A stretch of DNA of 64,000 bases. Origin: Exiguobacterium sp. s193. Lineage in GTDB: Bacteria > Bacillota > Bacilli > Exiguobacteriales > Exiguobacteriaceae. The position numbers were made by a program, and so were the translations under genes. Of this stretch, positions 60,301-64,000 are shown in pieces. Position 1 is the first letter of the stretch, and each line of letters begins with the position of its first letter. The notes below the pieces were generated by a model. It was given only the letters and a program-made list of their open reading frames with translations. It was not told where the DNA came from and searched no databases. The stretch spans positions 496,001 through 560,000 of the forward strand of contig NZ_JACSMR010000001.1 in NCBI RefSeq assembly GCF_018618755.1. Reading direction: 5' to 3'.

Positions 60301-60390
60301 CGTTTCGGTCGTCCGGGCGCGACTCCTGCGGGAAAAGGAAGGGCTCGTCCCTTCCGCCCGAGGAAAGCGCGCCCGAGAACGATCGAAAAC
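60301..60390 (+). repeat. GACTCC-type hairpin repeat, copy R6 (compact)
   Basis: Core GACTCCTGCGGGAAAAGG, then directly CCGCCCGAGGAAAGC; the middle module with GCAAGACCC is missing. Outer arms pair almost perfectly over about 20 bases: GTTTCGGTCGTCCGGGCGCG with CGCGCCCGAGAACGATCGAA. The 59925-60489 gap contains only R5, R6 and the terminator at 60452-60476. Confidence 0.82.
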
Positions 60391-60451
60391 GACACCCTAC
60401 CTTCTTAAAGAGTAGTAAGACATAAGGTCTATGCTTACTATACAAGTCCAC

Positions 60452-60476
60452 AAAAAAAGCCCACTCCCGTGGACTT
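60452..60476 (-). terminator. Terminator after the double-GNAT gene
   Basis: GTCCAC GGGA GTGGGC stem followed by seven Ts on the minus strand. Confidence 0.85.
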
Positions 60477-60489
60477 TCCGTCAAACTGC

Positions 60490-61320
60490 TTATAGTTCAA
60501 GCACGTGGAACTGATAACCGCGTCCGACGACGAACCCAGCTTCTTTATAGAGATCCAGTGCGCGAGCGTTGTCTGTCTCAACATCGAGTTCAAGCTGCGT
60601 CCGACCTGTTCGGAACAGCGCTTGGACCATTAATTTCAACATTTTTTTTCCGTAACCATTGCCTTGTGCTTCCGGACGAACGGCAAACGCATGAATGCTG
60701 GCTTGTGTGTCAGACGCTAAATATGCCCGGATGACACCGACCGATTGACCGTTCGCGACACCGATGAACGTCACGCGGTCCTCTGTTTCGATTGCTTGAT
60801 AGATTGCTTCCGCTTCATCATCCGTATTTCCGAACGACTTGCCGAGCGTCTCGACGATGAACGGACGGTCATCTGCTGTCGCTTCGCGTAACTCGAAGTC
60901 AGGATCCGCTTTTAAGAACAATTGCGCTTTTTTCAGCACCATGTTGTATTCCGTCATCCGGTACTCTGCCCCGAGTGTTCCTAAAACTGCTTTACCAGAT
61001 GTACTGGCATCATCGACGACGAACGTAAAACCTTCCGCTCCCGCTGCACGCGCCGACTCTGCTGCCGCTTCGACAAGTTTTGTAAAGATGCCTTGCTTCC
61101 GGTAATCCGGATCAACGAAGACATTGACTTCCCACTCTGTTGGTAAGTAGGCGAAAGCCTGCAGGTAGCCGACCAATTTCGACTCATCGTAGACGGCAAA
61201 ATCATTTTCGCCGATCCAGTCCGCTGCGACCTTCAATTCAATTCCGTCATGATCATTGACACATTTCTCAAGCTGCAAGACATCTGTCGTTTGTAAGACT
61301 TTTGTTACTGTATATTCCAT
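60490..61320 (-). CDS. Two-domain GNAT acetyltransferase
   Basis: A 276-residue protein with tandem GNAT folds. The first has the acyl-CoA loop YRKQGIFTKLVEAAAE (residues about 93-108); the second, C-terminal one has RPEAQGNGYGKKMLKLMV (QGNGYG) and DNARALDLYKEAGF. The first domain is likely the degenerate partner. GAGGTGAAGAGAG precedes the start. Substrate unknown. Confidence 0.88.
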   Translation of the reverse strand: MEYTVTKVLQTTDVLQLEKCVNDHDGIELKVAADWIGENDFAVYDESKLVGYLQAFAYLPTEWEVNVFVDPDYRKQGIFTKLVEAAAESARAAGAEGFTFVVDDASTSGKAVLGTLGAEYRMTEYNMVLKKAQLFLKADPDFELREATADDRPFIVETLGKSFGNTDDEAEAIYQAIETEDRVTFIGVANGQSVGVIRAYLASDTQASIHAFAVRPEAQGNGYGKKMLKLMVQALFRTGRTQLELDVETDNARALDLYKEAGFVVGRGYQFHVLEL

Positions 61321-61360
61321 CTCTCTTCACCTCAACCTTTACTATATAGCGAACCATTAA

Positions 61361-61388
61361 AAGAAGCACTAGCAAAAAGCTAATGCTT
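61361..61388 (-). terminator. Terminator after the secreted-protein gene
   Basis: AAGCATTAGCTTTTTGCTAGTGCTT stem followed by a T-rich tail on the minus strand; overlaps the stop codon of the gene ending at 61387. Confidence 0.82.
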
Positions 61389-61869
61389 ACTGCAGTTTAA
61401 ATGTTTTCATCATCGTCGGAACGTGATACGTGATCAAGCGGTCGATTTTTTTGTTCCCGACCGCCCCATCGACGGCTTCCGTCGGTTGGACGTAATAATA
61501 CGTTTTATTGCCTTTTGTCCCGAGGTATGTGCCATACCCGACTTGACGTTCGAACTGTTTTTTTGACAGTTTTTTCGGCTCATAGTTCAAGTTGACGAGC
61601 AACTGATCTTTTCCTTTGACCTTATAGTAGAACGAAAACGTTCCGCTTCGTGTCACGGTACCGTATTTCGTCTTGACTGTCTTGTTTTTGATCAGCTCGA
61701 CTTTGTCTTCGGCGATTGCTTTTTTCAGCGTCTTTGTCGTCTTAACGGTATAACCAAGCTGTTTGTTTTGAACCGTTCCTTTTTGATACGTAACCCCCGT
61801 CGCCCCAAAAGCTGTCACAGGAATCAGACATGCCCCGATTAATAGTCCTGTCATTGCAATTCGTTTCAT
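61387..61869 (-). CDS. Secreted protein, unknown
   Basis: A 160-residue protein from the ATG at 61869 (MKRIAMTGLLIGACLIPVTAFGA): signal peptide with a likely cleavage after AFGA near residue 23 and no lipobox. The mature part is lysine- and tyrosine-rich with beta-strand character (TFSFYYKVKGKDQLLVNLNYE). GAGGAGGAATCAGC precedes the start. The first codons also overlap nothing upstream; the longer frame is rejected. Unknown function, presumably cell-surface or extracellular. Confidence 0.78.
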   Translation of the reverse strand: MKRIAMTGLLIGACLIPVTAFGATGVTYQKGTVQNKQLGYTVKTTKTLKKAIAEDKVELIKNKTVKTKYGTVTRSGTFSFYYKVKGKDQLLVNLNYEPKKLSKKQFERQVGYGTYLGTKGNKTYYYVQPTEAVDGAVGNKKIDRLITYHVPTMMKTFKLQ

Positions 61870-62007
61870 GCTGATTCCTCCTCTATGTATGCGATAATAA
61901 TGAAATTCCCTTTCGTACAATAGGTAAACCTTATTCTCGAAAAAGATTTGACGGAATTGTCTAAATTTCTTACGATAAGAGTAACGAAACGAAATGGGGT
62001 TAAACGG

Positions 62008-62511
62008 ATGGCTGAACAAGAACAATTAACGCAAGAACAACTCGATAATCTGCTCAAGAACTCATTTGCGATGCAGGTACCAATCCTTGAGAAGTTCATG
62101 AAAGATACACATGACCGTTACGCGCTCGCAACCACTTCCTTTAAACGTGACATGGAAGCGATGAAAGAGTCGGAGTGGCATCAGTTTTTTGCTGGTAAAT
62201 TGTTACCACACTTCTTCCTCGAGCACCTTGGGTTCGGCGCATCATTCCGCTTCAACGGACACGATAAAGAAGTCGACCTCCCGGACAACGTCGTCCCGGT
62301 CCGAAATGACGCGGATGACCAAATCGCTAAAGTCGTCCTCGGTGTTGAAAAGGCGATGAAGGACATGCACATCAAAAACCACAGCCTCGTCGCGAAGTTC
62401 TATCAAGAAACACTTGAACTCGCATGCCAGATGGGGAGTCGCGTCGGGATGAGTGACGAATTCTATACACTCGTCAAACCGAGTCTCGCACACGAAAACG
62501 AAACGAAGTAA
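62008..62511 (+). CDS. Conserved-looking cytoplasmic protein, unknown
   Basis: A 167-residue soluble helical protein from the ATG at 62008 (MAEQEQLTQEQLDNLL) after TGGGGTTAAACGG. It has patches RYALATTSFKRDMEAM, EWHQFFAGKLLPHFFLEHLG and NHSLVAKFYQETLELACQMG, no membrane or signal segment, and several His residues. I recognise no family. It stands alone, divergent from the secreted protein and with a shared bidirectional terminator downstream. Confidence 0.75.
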   Translation: MAEQEQLTQEQLDNLLKNSFAMQVPILEKFMKDTHDRYALATTSFKRDMEAMKESEWHQFFAGKLLPHFFLEHLGFGASFRFNGHDKEVDLPDNVVPVRNDADDQIAKVVLGVEKAMKDMHIKNHSLVAKFYQETLELACQMGSRVGMSDEFYTLVKPSLAHENETK

Positions 62512-62548
62512 TCAGAAAGACGGCCGATTGATCAGTCGCCTTCAAATC

Positions 62549-62595
62549 AAAACGCCGATGGTCCCGTTTCTTAGACGGAATCATCGGCGTTTTTG
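62549..62595 (+). terminator. Bidirectional terminator
   Basis: AAAACGCCGATG / CATCGGCGTTTTT stem with an inner CCGT helix, between convergent genes ending at 62511 and 62605. Confidence 0.9.
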
Positions 62596-62604
62596 ATGCG
62601 TTTT

Positions 62605-63867
62605 TTACAACTTGACAAAGAAACAAGCCCCGCCTTGCCGGCCCGTCTGGACGCCATACTCCAGGTCGTGGCTATCGAGAATCAATCGGCTGATCGCAAG
62701 ACCGAGACCATGTCCGGAACCACCGTCCTGTTTGACATACAGGTCCCAAATCGTTGCCCGGTCAGCTTCCGAAACACCACGCCCGGCGTCTTCTACCGTC
62801 AATTCAGCTTCTGTCAGCCGGACCGTGACCGGACTGCCGGGCGGGGCCGCAGCATGGGCATTCATCAAAAAGTTGACGAGGACCCGTTCAAACAAGCGAA
62901 CATCAATACGGCGCGTGACAGGCACGACGTCCGCGACGAGCGACACCCCGTTTTTCTCAAACGTCGCCTTTAACCGTCCGACCGTATCGCGCACGAGGGT
63001 GTCCAGTCGTGTCTCCGTCCGCTTGAGCGGCATCATCCCTCCGGCAAGCTTCGAGTAGACGAGCGTCTCGTCAATCAACAGACCGAGCCGGTCCGTCTCT
63101 TCGATGATGCTGTCCGTGACGTCCGGCAGTTCGTCTAGCGGAATCACCCCTGCTGCGAGCGCCTCTGTTTCGTTGCGGATGATCGCGAGCGGCGTCCGCA
63201 AATCGTGTGTGATGCCGGCGATGAAGGACTTTTGTAACGTTTCTTTTTGAAGCAGTTGCTCCTGCATCTCGTCGACGGCCGCAATCAATTCCCCGACTTC
63301 ATCGTTCGGCCGCTTCGGTAGCGGTACGCTCTTTTTCCCCGCCCCGATTTGCCGGGCGACGGACCGTAAGTTGACGATCGGACGCGTCAACTGACGCCCC
63401 ATATAATAGGCGAGTCCGGTCGCAAGCAAGAGCGTCACCAGCAGCGCGACACCGATTGCTAAGTACACGCCATTGAGGGCGTTACTCGCAAGCGGCGCAT
63501 TCCGGATCGTCGTGATGACCGTGCCGCCGTCCTTCAATTGATACGTCAACAGGCGTTGCCCTTGGACTTCAATCGCGTCTTCTTGTTGTAGGCCGTCCAG
63601 GGCTGGTAAGTTAACCGGTTGCGGTCCCCGTCCGCCGATACGTTGCGTTTGACCGTCGATCGTAACGAACCCTTGAATGTCACGGGGAATCGGTTGATTG
63701 CCGTCAATTGCCTCCTGGATGATGTTCGCTTCCCGTGCAAGTTGGCTGTAACGTTCATCTTCCGCAAAGCGGTTGACGAGGACAGCGGTCAAGATGAAGC
63801 TCAAAATCCCCATGACGAGCAGCGGTGCGACGACCGCTACTAAAAACTTCCGCATCAGTCTGCTCAT
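62605..63867 (-). CDS. Sensor histidine kinase with HAMP domain
   Basis: A 420-residue membrane kinase. Two membrane segments (about 9-31 and 134-156) flank an extracellular region of about 100 residues that includes a short QTQRIGGRGPQP-like loop; then HAMP (157-210), the dimerisation/phosphoacceptor helix with His221 in FIAGITHDLRTPL, N box LMNAHAAAPPGSP, and ATP lid DAGRGVSEAD, GHGLGLAI. The start overlaps the response regulator stop, so they are a coupled pair. The signal is unknown. Confidence 0.94.
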   Translation of the reverse strand: MSRLMRKFLVAVVAPLLVMGILSFILTAVLVNRFAEDERYSQLAREANIIQEAIDGNQPIPRDIQGFVTIDGQTQRIGGRGPQPVNLPALDGLQQEDAIEVQGQRLLTYQLKDGGTVITTIRNAPLASNALNGVYLAIGVALLVTLLLATGLAYYMGRQLTRPIVNLRSVARQIGAGKKSVPLPKRPNDEVGELIAAVDEMQEQLLQKETLQKSFIAGITHDLRTPLAIIRNETEALAAGVIPLDELPDVTDSIIEETDRLGLLIDETLVYSKLAGGMMPLKRTETRLDTLVRDTVGRLKATFEKNGVSLVADVVPVTRRIDVRLFERVLVNFLMNAHAAAPPGSPVTVRLTEAELTVEDAGRGVSEADRATIWDLYVKQDGGSGHGLGLAISRLILDSHDLEYGVQTGRQGGACFFVKL

Positions 63868-64000
63868 TCGATCGCCTCCAGCCGGTAGCCGACCCGGTGG
63901 ACCGTTTTTAATTGTCGTTTAATGGTCGGGAATTTATCACGCAGTTGTTTGACGTGGGTATCGACCGTCCGCGTATCTCCACCGAACGTATAGCCCCAGA
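63864..64000 (-). CDS. OmpR-family response regulator, C-terminal fragment
   Basis: The last 45 codons of a response regulator whose 5' part is outside the window. The visible part is the end of a winged helix: WGYTFGGDTRTVDTHVKQLR and VHRVGYRLEAIE, with VDTHVKQLR being the recognition-helix pattern of OmpR/PhoB proteins. Its stop overlaps the kinase start (ATGA). Targets cannot be judged. Confidence 0.92.
   Translation of the reverse strand, partial: WGYTFGGDTRTVDTHVKQLRDKFPTIKRQLKTVHRVGYRLEAIE

Noticed and set aside
60002-60415. 137-codon plus-strand frame
   Set aside because: Spans repeats R5 and R6; repetitive Arg/Ser-rich product typical of translated palindromic DNA.

Overview
The window reads as chromosome from a low-to-mid GC, motile, competence-capable Bacillota of the order Bacillales, most like Exiguobacterium. 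That assignment is inferred from gene content, synteny and codon use; no 16S rRNA gene is present. Both ends cut genes: rbsA at the left and a two-component response regulator at the right. Most of the first 45 kb is on the minus strand and follows Bacillus subtilis gene order closely (rpoN-cggR-gap-pgk-tpi-pgm-eno; clpP/whiA/yvcK/rapZ/trxB; yvoF-ppaX-lgt-hprK; uvrA-uvrB; minJ-ctpB; cccB/ftsX-ftsE; prfB-secA-hpf).

Region by region. 1-2.7 kb: a ribose operon (rbsRKDA) whose promoter carries a perfect 18-bp operator and a perfect catabolite (cre) box. 2.8-5.3 kb: small unknown genes, paired GACTCC repeats and an acyl-ACP desaturase gene with a small zinc-ribbon-like partner. 5.5-14.2 kb: the central glycolytic operon under CggR, with a glutaredoxin-like gene and sigma-54 upstream. 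14.4-15.3 kb: tRNA-Arg(CCG) and clpP with a CtsR operator over its promoter. 15.4-24.5 kb: whiA-yvcK-rapZ, trxB, a TPR protein, kapB, and the hprK-lgt-ppaX-acyltransferase operon. 24.6-31.3 kb: two envelope/unknown genes and uvrBA with a LexA-like box. 31.3-32.4 kb: a gene-free, tandemly duplicated repeat region. 32.4-45.2 kb: cell-envelope and division genes (minJ, ctpB, an M23 peptidase, ftsEX), cytochrome c551, a YitT protein, prfB, secA, hpf and a cold-shock gene.

45.4-56 kb is a competence/flagellar region. comK is followed by a sigma-D-type promoter driving a FliK-like gene, an FlhB-C-like gene, a divergent FliS-like chaperone, a second flagellin, a YaaR protein and a DUF2225 protein. 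Facing it is the main filament operon hag-flaG-fliD-fliS-fliT. The hag gene is split by a 371-nt group I intron 15 codons before its end, and a LAGLIDADG endonuclease gene lies just beyond the short 3' exon, on the opposite strand. The first 45 nt of the intron re-encode the flagellin C-terminus plus stop. Unspliced and spliced messages would therefore both give a 285-residue flagellin differing at only two positions. This is the most striking feature of the window.

56-64 kb: a chemoreceptor, an oligopeptide-binding lipoprotein under a T-box leader, more paired GACTCC repeats, a double-GNAT acetyltransferase, small secreted/unknown proteins and a sensor kinase/response regulator pair. The GACTCC repeats occur as three pairs plus one truncated copy. 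Their core is conserved, but their flanking arms differ between loci while remaining self-complementary, as expected of a structured RNA or palindromic mobile repeat.
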